DNA from: Achromobacter anxifer
GTDB lineage: Bacteria; Pseudomonadota; Gammaproteobacteria; Burkholderiales; Burkholderiaceae_B
Reading direction: 5' to 3'
Assembly: GCF_903652925.1 (NCBI RefSeq)
Contig: NZ_CAHLAR010000001.1
Coordinates: forward strand, 434,001-498,000
DNA: 64,000 nt
Made by a program: the position numbers and the translations under genes. Under the pieces are notes generated by a model. The model saw nothing but the letters and a program-made list of their open reading frames with translations. It did not search any database and had not been told where the DNA came from. Below, piece by piece: positions 17,466 to 26,417 of this stretch. The first letter of the stretch is position 1, and every line of letters starts with the position of its first letter.

Positions 17466-18869
17466 ATGCAAAAACGCGCCAAGTGGACCGTGATTACCCT
17501 GGTCCTGTTCATCGTCGCGCTGCCGATGTTCCTGCTGTTCTGGCTGATGGACGGCGACGATTTCGCGGCGGTGGATCGCGGGCAGTCCTACGGCAACAGT
17601 ATCTACAAGAACCATCAGGGCAACGTCTACGCCGCCGTTCCCAGCAACGGCTACTACCGCATGGACGAGGCCGAGCCGGCCAGTTTCGCGGTCTTCGATA
17701 CGGGGGCCTTCGACGGCAGGCAGGCGGCCCGGGACCAGCGCCACGTGTATTGCGGCAACCAGGTCCTGCCGGATATGAAGCCGGCGACGACGCGCTACCT
17801 GGGCAACAGCTACTTCAGCGACGGCGCGGCCACGTATTTCTGCTCGATGCACAGCGTGCGCAACGAGGAGCTGGGCATGCTGGACGAGTTCTGGCAGAAG
17901 GTCCTGTACCGCGCGGACGCCGGCCCCAAGCCGCAGACCTACCTGTATCCCTACGTCGCCCTGCCGGCCAGCGCCCGGCCCTACCGGCCGCTGCTGGACC
18001 GCGAGCTGGCCACCGACGATGCGCGCGTGTTCTACCGCGGCCGTGAAATGCCACAGGCGGATCCGGCCTCGCTGCGCCGCCTGCCGGCGGGCAGGGATGG
18101 CGACGTGCGGCCCAGCGACGACTTCTTCGCCGATGGCCGCCGCGTCTATTTCCACGAGCAGTTGCTGCCGCTGCCGGACGATCCCGCGCTGTACACCTTC
18201 ATGGTGGGCGACCTGTACCGCCAGCCCTATCTGCGTGACCCGCGCGACGGCATGGTGTACGTGGGCGCGCAGCCCTTCGACGCGGCGCACGCGCCGTACC
18301 GGCTGCTGAGTGAGCACGGCCGGCATGTTTACCAGGCGCTGTTCCGCAGCAAGGACGGCATCTATTTCTACAACTCGCAGACGCGGCAGGTGGAGCGGGC
18401 CGGCGACGATCCGTTGGCCTCGGGCGCATATGTCGCGCTGTCGCCCTACGTGTACACGGATGGCAGGCAGACGCTGTTCCTGCAGGCGCAGGAAGCCTGG
18501 GCCCGCAACTCTCGGGGCGGCGGTGGCGGGCTGGTGTCCCGCTCCACCTTGATCAACCAGCTGACGGATGCGCCGGCTGGCGAATGGAAAAAGCGCGGCG
18601 CGGTTTATCACAACTTCGGCACGGTCTGGCAGAAGGGCGAGACGCTCTATTACCTGGACGAGCTGGGGCCTACGCAGCTGATCTTCCATTCGATCTACAA
18701 GATCATGGACCGCGACGCGGCGGAGTTCCTGTTGGGCTCGCAAGAGACGCGGCAGATCACGACCAACGATATCCGCAAGCTGATCCGGGCAGGCAAGCTC
18801 GCGGTGCCGCAGAACGAAACCGTGCTGGAAGCCAAGACGCGCTACCGCAAGGTCTTCTCGATTTTCTAG
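17466..18869 (+). CDS. DKNYY-family membrane-anchored protein
   Basis: A 467-residue protein: an N-terminal transmembrane segment (about residues 8-28, TVITLVLFIVALPMFLLFWL) and a large exported part with repeated short units such as YYRMDEA, VYFHEQLLPL, GIYFYNSQTRQ and YVYTDGRQTLF. These resemble the repeated D-x-x-x-V-Y-Y pattern of DKNYY proteins (often predicted beta-propeller-like). The open frame begins at 17382, but ATG 17466 is preferred because it opens directly on the membrane anchor. The function is unknown; cell-envelope localisation is likely. A small membrane protein gene follows 16 bases later and is probably co-transcribed. Confidence 0.75.
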   Translation: MQKRAKWTVITLVLFIVALPMFLLFWLMDGDDFAAVDRGQSYGNSIYKNHQGNVYAAVPSNGYYRMDEAEPASFAVFDTGAFDGRQAARDQRHVYCGNQVLPDMKPATTRYLGNSYFSDGAATYFCSMHSVRNEELGMLDEFWQKVLYRADAGPKPQTYLYPYVALPASARPYRPLLDRELATDDARVFYRGREMPQADPASLRRLPAGRDGDVRPSDDFFADGRRVYFHEQLLPLPDDPALYTFMVGDLYRQPYLRDPRDGMVYVGAQPFDAAHAPYRLLSEHGRHVYQALFRSKDGIYFYNSQTRQVERAGDDPLASGAYVALSPYVYTDGRQTLFLQAQEAWARNSRGGGGGLVSRSTLINQLTDAPAGEWKKRGAVYHNFGTVWQKGETLYYLDELGPTQLIFHSIYKIMDRDAAEFLLGSQETRQITTNDIRKLIRAGKLAVPQNETVLEAKTRYRKVFSIF

Positions 18870-18885
18870 GACAGGACAGGCGGCG

Positions 18886-19266
18886 ATGAGTACGACGGTG
18901 CTTCTGTTTCTGATCGGGCTGGTGGCGCTGGGCCTCTGCGGCCCGCTGGTGGGCATGGCCGCGGTCAAGCGCGCCTATCCGTTCCTGATCAAGGACGGCC
19001 ATCTGGTGGCGGGGCGCGTGGTCAGCAAGCGATACCCCCTGGGCGACATCGATCGCGTGGTGTTTTCAGCAGAGGGATCGGAGCGGGCCCGATACGTGGG
19101 TGTCTTCGTGGTCCGGACGCGGCAGGCCGGCAGCAGCGGGAAATACGTGTTCAGCGTGGACAACATCCGCTTCCGGCGCGCGCCGCGGGAAGAGCTGGAG
19201 GCCTATATCGAGACGCTGCGGAAGCAACTGGCGGACAACGGCATCGCCAGCGAGTACCGCGGCTGA
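18886..19266 (+). CDS. Hypothetical small membrane protein
   Basis: A 126-residue protein with one N-terminal transmembrane helix (about residues 4-24) followed by a basic beta-rich soluble domain (VVSKRYPLGDIDRVVF, then VFVVRTRQ) and a C-terminal helix EELEAYIETLRKQLADNG. No family is recognised. It starts 16 bases after the DKNYY gene and is likely in the same operon and the same envelope compartment. Confidence 0.65.
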   Translation: MSTTVLLFLIGLVALGLCGPLVGMAAVKRAYPFLIKDGHLVAGRVVSKRYPLGDIDRVVFSAEGSERARYVGVFVVRTRQAGSSGKYVFSVDNIRFRRAPREELEAYIETLRKQLADNGIASEYRG

Positions 19267-19312
19267 AGCTGCCGGGGCTGCCAGGGTCCAATATTCGGGG
19301 TCGGATGATGGA

Positions 19313-19427
19313 GGCAGACGGCAGACGGCAGACGGATGGGCAGACAGGCAGACAGACGAGTGGACAGACAGGCGGGTAGGCAGGTAGGCGGGTAGGCAGG
19401 TAGGCAGGTAGGCAGGTAGGCAGGTGG
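19313..19427. repeat. Low-complexity tandem repeat upstream of htpG
   Basis: Two adjoining repeat arrays. From 19313 to about 19370 the units are variants of GCAGAC(G/A)G. From 19375 to 19422 there are six exact or near-exact copies of the 8-mer GGTAGGC(A/G), ending in a partial copy GGTGG. The array is intergenic, ends 87 bases before the htpG -35 box, and has an 8-base period not divisible by three. Such arrays tend to change length by slippage. Confidence 0.85.
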
Positions 19428-19513
19428 AGGCGGCGGGCATGCAGCAGACAGGAACCGGATGGGCAGCAGATGAGCGCCACATGCGCCGCCCCTGCGCCGC
19501 CCACGGTCCGGCC

Positions 19514-19541
19514 CTTGAAAGTGCGCGATTGGCCCCCACAT
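19514..19541 (+). promoter_or_regulatory. htpG: Sigma-32 heat-shock promoter of htpG
   Basis: CTTGAAA at 19514-19520 and CCCCACAT at 19534-19541 are separated by 13 bases. They match the sigma-32 consensus (CTTGAAA, 11-16 bases, CCCCATnT) in all but one informative base. The predicted start lies near 19548, giving a leader of about 80 bases. Heat-shock control of htpG is well established in proteobacteria. Confidence 0.85.
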
Positions 19542-19627
19542 CAGTAGGGTTTCCCGGCGGCCGCGCGGGCCGAACGTCCCGGCAGCCAATCATTGTCCCC
19601 AATTTATTTACCTAGCCACGTAGAACT

Positions 19628-21526
19628 ATGAGCCAAACCGCCACGCCTTCCACGTCCGAAACCCTGGGGTTCCAGGCAGAGGTGAAGCAGCTGCTGCACC
19701 TGATGATCCATTCGCTGTACAGCAACAAGGAAATCTTCCTGCGCGAGCTGGTGTCGAACGCGTCGGACGCCTGCGACAAGCTGCGCTTCGAGGCCATCGA
19801 CCGCCCCGAGCTGCTGGAAGGCGACGGCGAACTGGCCATCACGGTCAGCTACGACAAGGCGGCCCGCACCATCACGATCTCCGACAACGGCATCGGCCTG
19901 TCGCGCGAAGAAGCCGTGGCCAACCTGGGCACGATCGCGCGTTCCGGCACGCGCGAGTTCTTCTCGCAGCTGACCGGCGACAAGCAGAAGGATGCGCAGC
20001 TGATCGGCCAGTTCGGCGTGGGCTTCTATTCCTCGTTCATCGTGGCCGACAAGGTCACGGTGGTCAGCCGCCGCGCTGGCGCCACGGATGCGATCCAGTG
20101 GGAATCCGACGGCCAGGGCGAATTCACCATCGCCGCCGCGGAAAAGGCCACGCGCGGCACAGACGTCACGCTGCACCTGCGAGCCGACGAAGACGAATTG
20201 CTCAACGGCTGGAAGCTGCGCGAGATCCTGCGCCGCTACTCGGACCACATCTCCCTGCCCATCCGCATGGCCAAGGAAGAGTGGGACCAGGAAAAGGGCG
20301 AGCAGGTCAAGACCGAAGAACTGGAAACGGTGAACCAGGCCAATGCGCTGTGGGCCCGCAACAAGTCCGACGTGACGGAAGAGCAGTACCGCGAGTTCTA
20401 CAAGACGGTGTCGCACGACTACGACGACCCGCTGGCCTGGACCCACAACCGCGTCGAAGGCCGCAGCGAATACACCCAGCTGCTGTACGTGCCCAAGCAC
20501 GCGCCCATGGACCTGTGGGACCGCGACGGCCGTCGCGGCGTGAAGCTGTACGTCAAGCGCGTCTTCATCATGGACGACGCCGACCAGTTGCTGCCCTCGT
20601 ACCTGCGCTTCGTGCGCGGCGTGATCGATTCGGCCGACCTGCCGCTGAACGTGTCGCGCGAAATCCTCCAGGAAAGCCGCGACGTGCGCGCCATCCGCGA
20701 AGGTTCGGCCAAGCGCATCCTGTCGCTGCTGGAGGACCTGGCCGAGAACCGCAAGGACGACTACGCCACGTTCTGGTCCGAATTCGGCCAGGTGCTGAAG
20801 GAAGGCGCCGGCGAAGACCAGGCCAACCTGGAACGCATCGCCAAGCTGATGCGCTTCGCCTCGACCCACTCCGGCGACCAGGCGCAGACCGTTGCCTTCG
20901 CCGACTACGTATCGCGCATGAAGGAAGGCCAGGACAAGATCTACTACGTCACGGCGGACACCTTCGCCGCGGCCAGCAACAGCCCGCATCTGGAAATCTT
21001 CCGCAAGAAGGGCATCGAAGTCCTGCTGCTGTCGGACCGCGTCGACGAATGGATGCTGTCCTACCTGCGCGAATTCGACGGCAAGTCGCTGGTGTCGGTG
21101 GCCAAGGGCGGCCTGGATCTGGCCGAGCTGGCCGATGAGGAAGAAAAGAAGCACCAGGCCGAAGTGGCCGAGGACTTCAAGCCGCTGGTCGAGCGCCTGC
21201 AGAAGACCCTGGAAGACCAGGTCAAGGAAGTGCGCGTCACCCTGCGCCTGGTGGACTCGCCGGCTTGCGTGGTGGTGGGCCAGAACGAACTCAGCCCGCA
21301 CCTGCTGCGCATGCTGAAGGCCGCCGGCCAGGAAGCGCCCAACGTCAAACCGGTGCTGGAAATCAACCCCGAGCACCCGCTGCTGGCGCGCATCCGCGCC
21401 GCCGAGGACGGCGAGTTCGACCAGTGGGCCCGCCTGTTGCTGGACCAGGCGCTGCTGGCCGAAGGCGCGCAGATCGCCGACCCGGCTGCGTTCGTGAAGC
21501 GGCTGAATGCGTTGCTGCTGAAGTAA
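19628..21526 (+). CDS. htpG: Hsp90 chaperone HtpG
   Basis: A 632-residue cytosolic Hsp90 chaperone, close to the usual 620-635. The N-terminal GHKL ATP-binding site is intact: [16 protein letters not shown] (Glu and Asn for hydrolysis and Mg), SDNGIGLS (Asp contacts adenine), and [11 protein letters not shown] (lid glycines). The middle domain carries the conserved [11 protein letters not shown] arginine that reaches the ATP phosphate, and the C-terminal dimerisation domain runs to the end. It works with DnaK in refolding clients. A sigma-32 promoter and a strong terminator bracket it, so it is monocistronic. Confidence 0.98.
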   Translation: MSQTATPSTSETLGFQAEVKQLLHLMIHSLYSNKEIFLRELVSNASDACDKLRFEAIDRPELLEGDGELAITVSYDKAARTITISDNGIGLSREEAVANLGTIARSGTREFFSQLTGDKQKDAQLIGQFGVGFYSSFIVADKVTVVSRRAGATDAIQWESDGQGEFTIAAAEKATRGTDVTLHLRADEDELLNGWKLREILRRYSDHISLPIRMAKEEWDQEKGEQVKTEELETVNQANALWARNKSDVTEEQYREFYKTVSHDYDDPLAWTHNRVEGRSEYTQLLYVPKHAPMDLWDRDGRRGVKLYVKRVFIMDDADQLLPSYLRFVRGVIDSADLPLNVSREILQESRDVRAIREGSAKRILSLLEDLAENRKDDYATFWSEFGQVLKEGAGEDQANLERIAKLMRFASTHSGDQAQTVAFADYVSRMKEGQDKIYYVTADTFAAASNSPHLEIFRKKGIEVLLLSDRVDEWMLSYLREFDGKSLVSVAKGGLDLAELADEEEKKHQAEVAEDFKPLVERLQKTLEDQVKEVRVTLRLVDSPACVVVGQNELSPHLLRMLKAAGQEAPNVKPVLEINPEHPLLARIRAAEDGEFDQWARLLLDQALLAEGAQIADPAAFVKRLNALLLK

Positions 21527-21546
21527 GCGGGAAGTAGCTCAAGAAG

Positions 21547-21577
21547 AAAAGGCGCCTGTGACAGGCGCCTTTTTTTA
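21547..21577 (+). terminator. Terminator of htpG
   Basis: AGGCGCCTGT (21550-21559) pairs perfectly with ACAGGCGCCT (21561-21570), extended by A/T pairs and followed by seven T residues. It begins 21 bases after the htpG stop. Confidence 0.92.
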
Positions 21578-21724
21578 ATGGCCGGAACATGGCCATACTG
21601 TGAGGAGAAAACGTCCGCTTTTTTCGTGAGCGGCATGGGAAGGCGAGGTGGGCGGGCGGAACTGTGTGAGTATTCCCGCTCGGGAAGTTGCCACGGATTT
21701 CTTGATGGAAGTCCCCATCAACTG

Positions 21725-21734
21725 ACCGTACGGT
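21725..21734. promoter_or_regulatory. Palindrome before HipB-like gene
   Basis: ACCGTACGGT is a perfect 10-base palindrome 18 bases upstream of the HipB-like start, a position suited to autorepression by a dimeric XRE protein. It does not match the known Escherichia coli or Shewanella hipB operators. Confidence 0.3.
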
Positions 21735-21751
21735 AATTTCTGGAGCTGCCG

Positions 21752-22009
21752 ATGATCACAGAACCTCCTCTCCAAGTTTTCCCTGTCACGATCCGTACCT
21801 CGATCGAGGTAGGTGCATTTGTGAAGAGAACGCGCCGCTCGCAAGGCTTGCTGCAAATGGATCTGGCGGGCTTGTCAGGGTCGGGAAACCGGTATGTCGT
21901 GGATCTGGAAAGGGGCAAGCCCACACTGCAACTGCAGAAGGTGCTGGACATGCTGGATCTGCTGGGTTTCGAGGTGCAGGTAGTGCCCAAACGTGCGCGT
22001 CTGCCGTGA
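21752..22009 (+). CDS. Orphan HipB-like XRE antitoxin/regulator
   Basis: An 85-residue XRE helix-turn-helix protein. The DNA-binding region runs from about residue 20 (VGAFVKRTRRSQGLLQMDLAG) through a recognition helix (GSGNRYVVDLERGKPT) and is followed by the LQLQKVLDMLDLLGFEV stretch typical of HipB-like proteins. HipB normally lies just upstream of the kinase toxin gene hipA. Here the next gene is on the opposite strand and unrelated, so no hipA partner is present. It may be a relic of a lost toxin-antitoxin pair or a stand-alone regulator. Confidence 0.75.
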   Translation: MITEPPLQVFPVTIRTSIEVGAFVKRTRRSQGLLQMDLAGLSGSGNRYVVDLERGKPTLQLQKVLDMLDLLGFEVQVVPKRARLP

Positions 22010-22071
22010 TTGCAGGAGGAGGCGGAAAAAGCCGCGTCGCCGACCGCCTTCCTCTATCTAGATCCTCCCCG

Positions 22072-24219
22072 TCAGGACGCCTCCTCGCCCCGTATCACCA
22101 CCGCATCCAGCGCCACCACCCCTTGCCCCTCGGGCAGCGCCAGCAAGGGATTGATCTCCATCGAACTGAAGTCCTCGCGGCGCGCGTGGGCGTAGCGGGA
22201 AAGGGCCGCCAGCGCGTCGGCCAACGCGTCGATGTCGCAGGGCGGCGCACCGCGCGCGCCTTGCAGCAGGGCGTAGCCCTTGATCTCGCGGATCATGGCC
22301 AGGGCTTCGTCGCGGCCGAAGGGGGCCAGGCGGAAGCTCACGTCCTTGAGCACTTCGACGAAGACGCCGCCCAGCCCGAACATGACGACCGGGCCGAACA
22401 CCGGGTCGCAATGCACGCCCGCGATGCACTCCACGCCCTTGGGGGCCATGGGGGCGACCAGCACACCGTCGATGCGGGCGTCGGGCCGGTGCTGGCGCAC
22501 GGCGGCCATGATGTCGGCATAGGCGCGCCGCACGGCGTCTTCGCCGCGGACGTTGAGCTTCACGCCGCCCACGTCGCTTTTGTGCGTGATGTCAGGCGAT
22601 ACCACCTTGAGCACAACGGGCACGCCGCCACTCGCGGCATCGCGGTCGGCCTCCAACGCGGCGACGGCGCGCACGGCCGCGTCGGCGTCGGCGGCCAGCG
22701 TGCAGGGCGAAGCCGGCAGGCCGGCCTGGCGCAGCAGCTCCATGGCCTGGACTTCGTTGTAGGCGTCCAGGAGCGGCGGCGTGTCCGCCGCCGCGGCCGC
22801 GGGGGATTCGTCATGCGCGTCGCTGTCCGCATGGGCAGCCAGCCCGGCCACCGCGCCTATGGTGCGGACGGCGGCGCTGGGATCGGCGAAGACCAGGCAG
22901 CCCAGGCGTTCCAGTTCGCGGCGGCGCGCGGGCGGAAACAGCGCGCTGATGGCCAGCGGCACGTCGGGGTGACGGGCCTGCATCTGCCGCGCGAAGGCCT
23001 CGAAGGTGGGCCACAGGGCTTCGGAAGACCCGGCGGCGGCCAGGAAGACGGCCAGGGCGTCGTAACGGCCGTCGGCCAGCATGTCGTCGGCGGTGGCCAG
23101 CAGCAGCCCGGGTTCGGACACGGCCTGGCCCGTGACGTCGACGGGATTGCGGCCGCTGGCGAAGGGCACGCGCTCCAGCAGGCGGGCCTGCGCGTCGGCG
23201 GCGGGTTCGGGCAGCGCCAGGCCGGTGTCGGCGGCCTCGTCGGCCATCAGCGCGCCCACGCCGCCGGAGATGGTGAAGATCCCCAGGCGCCGGCCTTGCG
23301 GCGGGTGCTTCCAGGTGTCCAGCGCATAGCCCAGGTTGAAGAATTCCTCGATGGTGCGCGCGCGCAGGGCGCCGTACTGGCGGAACAGCGCGTCGTACAC
23401 CGCGTCGTCGCCGGCCAACGCGGCGGTGTGCGAGGCGGCGGCCTGCGCGCCGGCCTGGGTGCGGCCGATCTTGGTGACGACCACGAGCTTGCCGGCCGCG
23501 CGCGCCGCAGCCAGGGCGCGGCGCAGCTTGGCGCCGTCGCGGCAGCCTTCCATGTAGGCCATGATGACGCGGGTATCGGCGTCGTGCGTCAGCCAGGCGA
23601 TGCAGTCGGCGACGTCGATGTCGGCCTCGTTGCCGGTGCTGATCCAGTGCGACAGGCCCAGGCCGCGTTCGCGCGCCATGCTGTAGGCATAGGCGCCGAA
23701 AGCGCCGCTCTGCGACACCATGCCGATACCGCCGGGAGCGACCACGCCGTTGGCGGGGGCGGGCGAGAAAGTGGCATAGACATTGCGCCGCACGTTCATG
23801 AAGCCCAGGCAGTTGGGCCCCAGCAACCGGATGCCGCGTTCGCGCGCGATGGCGCAGAGTTGCGCCTGTTGCGCGGCGCCTTGCGCGCCGGTCTCGGAAA
23901 AGCCGGACGTGAACACCACGGCGGCGCCGACCTGGCCGGGCCGCGCGCGCTCCAGCGCCTGCGCGGCATGGGCGGCGGGCACCGCCAGGATGGCCAGGTC
24001 CACCTCCGCATCCACGGCGTCCAGGGCCGCCACGGCGGGCAGGCCGGCGATGCTGTCCGCGCGCGGGTTGACGGGGATGATGCGGCCGGCATAGCCGTGC
24101 TGTTGCAGCAGGCTCACCGGCATCGCGCCGATCTTGCCGGGCGTGGCCGAGGCGCCGACGATGGCGATGGCTTGCGGGTTGAAGAGGCGGGAGAGCGAAG
24201 CGTCGGGAAGCTGGGTCAT
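22072..24219 (-). CDS. ADP-forming acyl-CoA synthetase (fused subunits)
   Basis: A 715-residue protein of the NDP-forming acyl-CoA synthetase superfamily. Order: CoA-binding Rossmann domain (about 8-140, IAIVGASATPGKIG), succinyl-CoA-ligase-like flavodoxin domains (about 150-460, including LLGPNCLGFMN and GIGMVSQSGAFG), and an ATP-grasp domain (about 490-715, with ITHKSDVGGVKLNV). It would convert a carboxylic acid, CoA and ATP to acyl-CoA, ADP and phosphate. The reading frame is open far upstream, but ATG 24219 is the natural start because it opens on the CoA-binding domain. It is the last gene of the six-gene operon running down from 29620. No acetyltransferase domain is fused, unlike PatZ. 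Confidence 0.88.
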   Translation of the reverse strand: MTQLPDASLSRLFNPQAIAIVGASATPGKIGAMPVSLLQQHGYAGRIIPVNPRADSIAGLPAVAALDAVDAEVDLAILAVPAAHAAQALERARPGQVGAAVVFTSGFSETGAQGAAQQAQLCAIARERGIRLLGPNCLGFMNVRRNVYATFSPAPANGVVAPGGIGMVSQSGAFGAYAYSMARERGLGLSHWISTGNEADIDVADCIAWLTHDADTRVIMAYMEGCRDGAKLRRALAAARAAGKLVVVTKIGRTQAGAQAAASHTAALAGDDAVYDALFRQYGALRARTIEEFFNLGYALDTWKHPPQGRRLGIFTISGGVGALMADEAADTGLALPEPAADAQARLLERVPFASGRNPVDVTGQAVSEPGLLLATADDMLADGRYDALAVFLAAAGSSEALWPTFEAFARQMQARHPDVPLAISALFPPARRRELERLGCLVFADPSAAVRTIGAVAGLAAHADSDAHDESPAAAAADTPPLLDAYNEVQAMELLRQAGLPASPCTLAADADAAVRAVAALEADRDAASGGVPVVLKVVSPDITHKSDVGGVKLNVRGEDAVRRAYADIMAAVRQHRPDARIDGVLVAPMAPKGVECIAGVHCDPVFGPVVMFGLGGVFVEVLKDVSFRLAPFGRDEALAMIREIKGYALLQGARGAPPCDIDALADALAALSRYAHARREDFSSMEINPLLALPEGQGVVALDAVVIRGEEAS

Positions 24220-24236
24220 GGTGTGGCGATGAGCAA

Positions 24237-25232
24237 TCAGGAGTAGCGCACGACGCTGCGGCCGGTGCTGCCGCGTTCGAGCATGGCGGCCAGCGCTTGC
24301 GGCAGGTCTCGGGGTTGGATGACGCGGGCGATCAGGTCCAGGCGCGCGGGGCGGTATTCGGCGGCGAGCTTGTTCCAGACCTGACGGCGCAAGGGCATGG
24401 GGCTGTTGGCGTTGATGCCCAGCAGCTTGACCCCGCGCAGGATGAAGGGGATGACCGAGGTCGGCAGTTCCGCGCCGCCGGCGTTGCCGAAGGCGGCGGC
24501 CACGCCGTCGGGCTTCAGGCTGGCCAGCGCGTGGGCCAGCAGCGGGCCGCCCACGGAATCGACCACGCCGGCCCAGCGCGCGCTCAATAGCGGCTTGATG
24601 CCGGCCGACAGGTCGGGCGGCGCGATCACCTCTTGGGCGCCCAACGAGCGCAGATAGGCTTCCGCGTCCGGCTTGCCGGACATGGCGCAGACGCGGTAAC
24701 CGCGCTGGCTCAGGATGTCGATGGCGACGCTCGCGACGCCGCCGGTGGCGCCGGTGACCAGCACCTCGCCTTGCTCCGGCGTCAGTCCGCAATGTTCCAT
24801 CCAGTGCAGCGACAGGGCGGCGGTATAGCCCGCCGCGCCCAGCACGGCGGCGTCGCGCAGCCCGATGCCGGCGGGCAGCGGCAGCACCCAGTCGTGGCGC
24901 ACGCGGGCGTACTCGGCATAGCCGCCGTCGCAATCCACGCCGATGCCGAAGCCATGCACTACTACCTCCTGGCCCGGCGCCAGCGCCGGATCGGCGGAAT
25001 GCACCACCGTGCCCGACAGGTCGATGCCGCCGATGCGCGGATACTCACGGATGATGCCGCCGCGTCCGGCCTGGGCCAGCGCGTCCTTGTAGTTGAGGCC
25101 GGCGTAAGCCACCTTGATGAGCGTGTCGCCCGCGGACAGCTGGGCCGCGGACAAGGTTTCGTAGCGGCCTTGTGGGGGCTGTCCCGCCGCGCCCGCGTGC
25201 AGGCGGTAGGCCTGGAATTCGGGGTTTTGCAT
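24237..25232 (-). CDS. YhdH/AcuI-family NADPH:quinone/enoyl-CoA reductase
   Basis: A 331-residue zinc-free medium-chain dehydrogenase of the YhdH/YhfP family, which includes acrylyl-CoA reductase AcuI. Visible features: YAGLNYKDALA near residue 45, GGIDLSGTV, a cofactor-binding VTGATGGVASVAIDIL (about residues 155-172) and VDSVGGPLLA. Family members reduce acrylyl-CoA or related enoyl thioesters with NADPH. In an operon with an acyl-CoA ligase and two acyl-CoA dehydrogenases, an enoyl-CoA reductase role is more likely than quinone reduction (inference). It starts 18 bases after the acyl-CoA dehydrogenase stop. Confidence 0.88.
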   Translation of the reverse strand: MQNPEFQAYRLHAGAAGQPPQGRYETLSAAQLSAGDTLIKVAYAGLNYKDALAQAGRGGIIREYPRIGGIDLSGTVVHSADPALAPGQEVVVHGFGIGVDCDGGYAEYARVRHDWVLPLPAGIGLRDAAVLGAAGYTAALSLHWMEHCGLTPEQGEVLVTGATGGVASVAIDILSQRGYRVCAMSGKPDAEAYLRSLGAQEVIAPPDLSAGIKPLLSARWAGVVDSVGGPLLAHALASLKPDGVAAAFGNAGGAELPTSVIPFILRGVKLLGINANSPMPLRRQVWNKLAAEYRPARLDLIARVIQPRDLPQALAAMLERGSTGRSVVRYS

Positions 25233-25250
25233 AGTCGTCTCCTTGAGGGC

Positions 25251-26414
25251 TCAGGCCAGCAGCCGGCGCGCCAGCGTGGCGCGGTGCAGTTCGTTGGCGC
25301 CGTCGTAGATGCGGAAGGGGCGCATTTCCTGCCAGACCATGGACACGGGCGTGTCGTCCGACAGGCCCGATGCGCCCATCATCTGCACGGCGCGATCGGC
25401 CACGCGGTTCACGGCTTCGGACACGAAGACCTTGGCCATGGCGCTGTGCTGTTTGACCGACAGCCCTTCGTCCATGCGGCCGGCGCAGTCCAGCGTCATG
25501 AGACGGCTGGCGTGCAGGTCGATGTGCGAGTCCGCCACCATGGCCTGTATCTGCTGCAGATCGGCCAGGCGCGAACCGAAGGACTCGCGTTGCGTGACAT
25601 AGGCCTGCGCCGTCTCCAGCGCGCGCCGGGCGCGGCCGATGTAGCGCATGCAGTGTGACAGCCTGGCCGGCTCCAGCCGCAGTTGCGCATATTCCAGGCC
25701 GTGGCCGGGTTCGCCCAGCACCGCGTCGCCGCCGACCTCGCAATCCTGCAGCACGATCTCGGCGTGGCCGCCGATCTGGTAGCCCGTGACCATGCCGATG
25801 TCGCGCACCACGCGGTAGCCCGGCGTGTCCGCGGGCACCAGGAACAGCGTGACGCCGCTCTCGGCGCGGGCCAGCACCAGCGCAAAATCCGCGCCCACGC
25901 CGCCGCTGATGAATTGCTTGTGGCCGTTCAGTACCCAGCGCGCGCCGCGCCGCTCGGCGCGCGTGCGCAGCATGGACGGGTCGGAGCCGGCGCCCGGCGC
26001 GGGTTCGGTCATGGCGAAGCAGGCCCGCTGCGCGCCCTGCACCAGCGGCGCCAGGAAGCGTTCCTGTTGCTCGGGATTGCCCAGGCGCAGCAGCGTCAGC
26101 ATGTTGGGCTGGTCGGGCGCCGCGCAATTCAGCGCGGCGGGTCCGAGGAAGCCGCGCCCGGCTTCTTCCAGCACCTGGGCCAGGCTGCGCCAGCCGAGTC
26201 CCAGCCCGCCCCATGCCTCGGGCAATTGCGGCGTGTACAGGCCGGCCTCGCGGGCCTGTACACGCAGGCGGGCGACGCAGCGGTCCAGCGCGGCCACGTC
26301 GCGGGCGATGGCGGGGGACTCGGCGGGTATCGCCACCTCGTCGACGAAGCGGCGCACGCGCGCGCACAGGTCTTGCAGGGCGTCGCCGCCGTTGCGTTCT
26401 TGCTTGGACTGCAT
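25251..26414 (-). CDS. Acyl-CoA dehydrogenase
   Basis: A 387-residue FAD-dependent acyl-CoA dehydrogenase. The FAD/substrate motif CFAMTEPAPGAGSDP lies around residue 130, FISGGVGADF nearby, and the C-terminal RMMxASGLSDDTPV...RIYDGANELH closes the active site. The position matching the catalytic Glu of family members (usually YEGxxE) reads IYDGANEL, with Asp in place of the usual Glu, as in some branched or specialised dehydrogenases. The substrate is not known. It starts 3 bases after the Bug-family gene stop, so translation is probably coupled. Confidence 0.9.
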   Translation of the reverse strand: MQSKQERNGGDALQDLCARVRRFVDEVAIPAESPAIARDVAALDRCVARLRVQAREAGLYTPQLPEAWGGLGLGWRSLAQVLEEAGRGFLGPAALNCAAPDQPNMLTLLRLGNPEQQERFLAPLVQGAQRACFAMTEPAPGAGSDPSMLRTRAERRGARWVLNGHKQFISGGVGADFALVLARAESGVTLFLVPADTPGYRVVRDIGMVTGYQIGGHAEIVLQDCEVGGDAVLGEPGHGLEYAQLRLEPARLSHCMRYIGRARRALETAQAYVTQRESFGSRLADLQQIQAMVADSHIDLHASRLMTLDCAGRMDEGLSVKQHSAMAKVFVSEAVNRVADRAVQMMGASGLSDDTPVSMVWQEMRPFRIYDGANELHRATLARRLLA

Positions 26415-26417
26415 GGC

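Noticed and set aside
19313-19427. CRISPR-like array
   Set aside because: The repeats are 8 bases long with no spacers, so this is a simple tandem repeat.
20098-21138. 346-residue frame inside htpG
   Set aside because: Same-strand frame +2 shadow with Arg/Pro-rich composition; htpG motifs are in the other frame.
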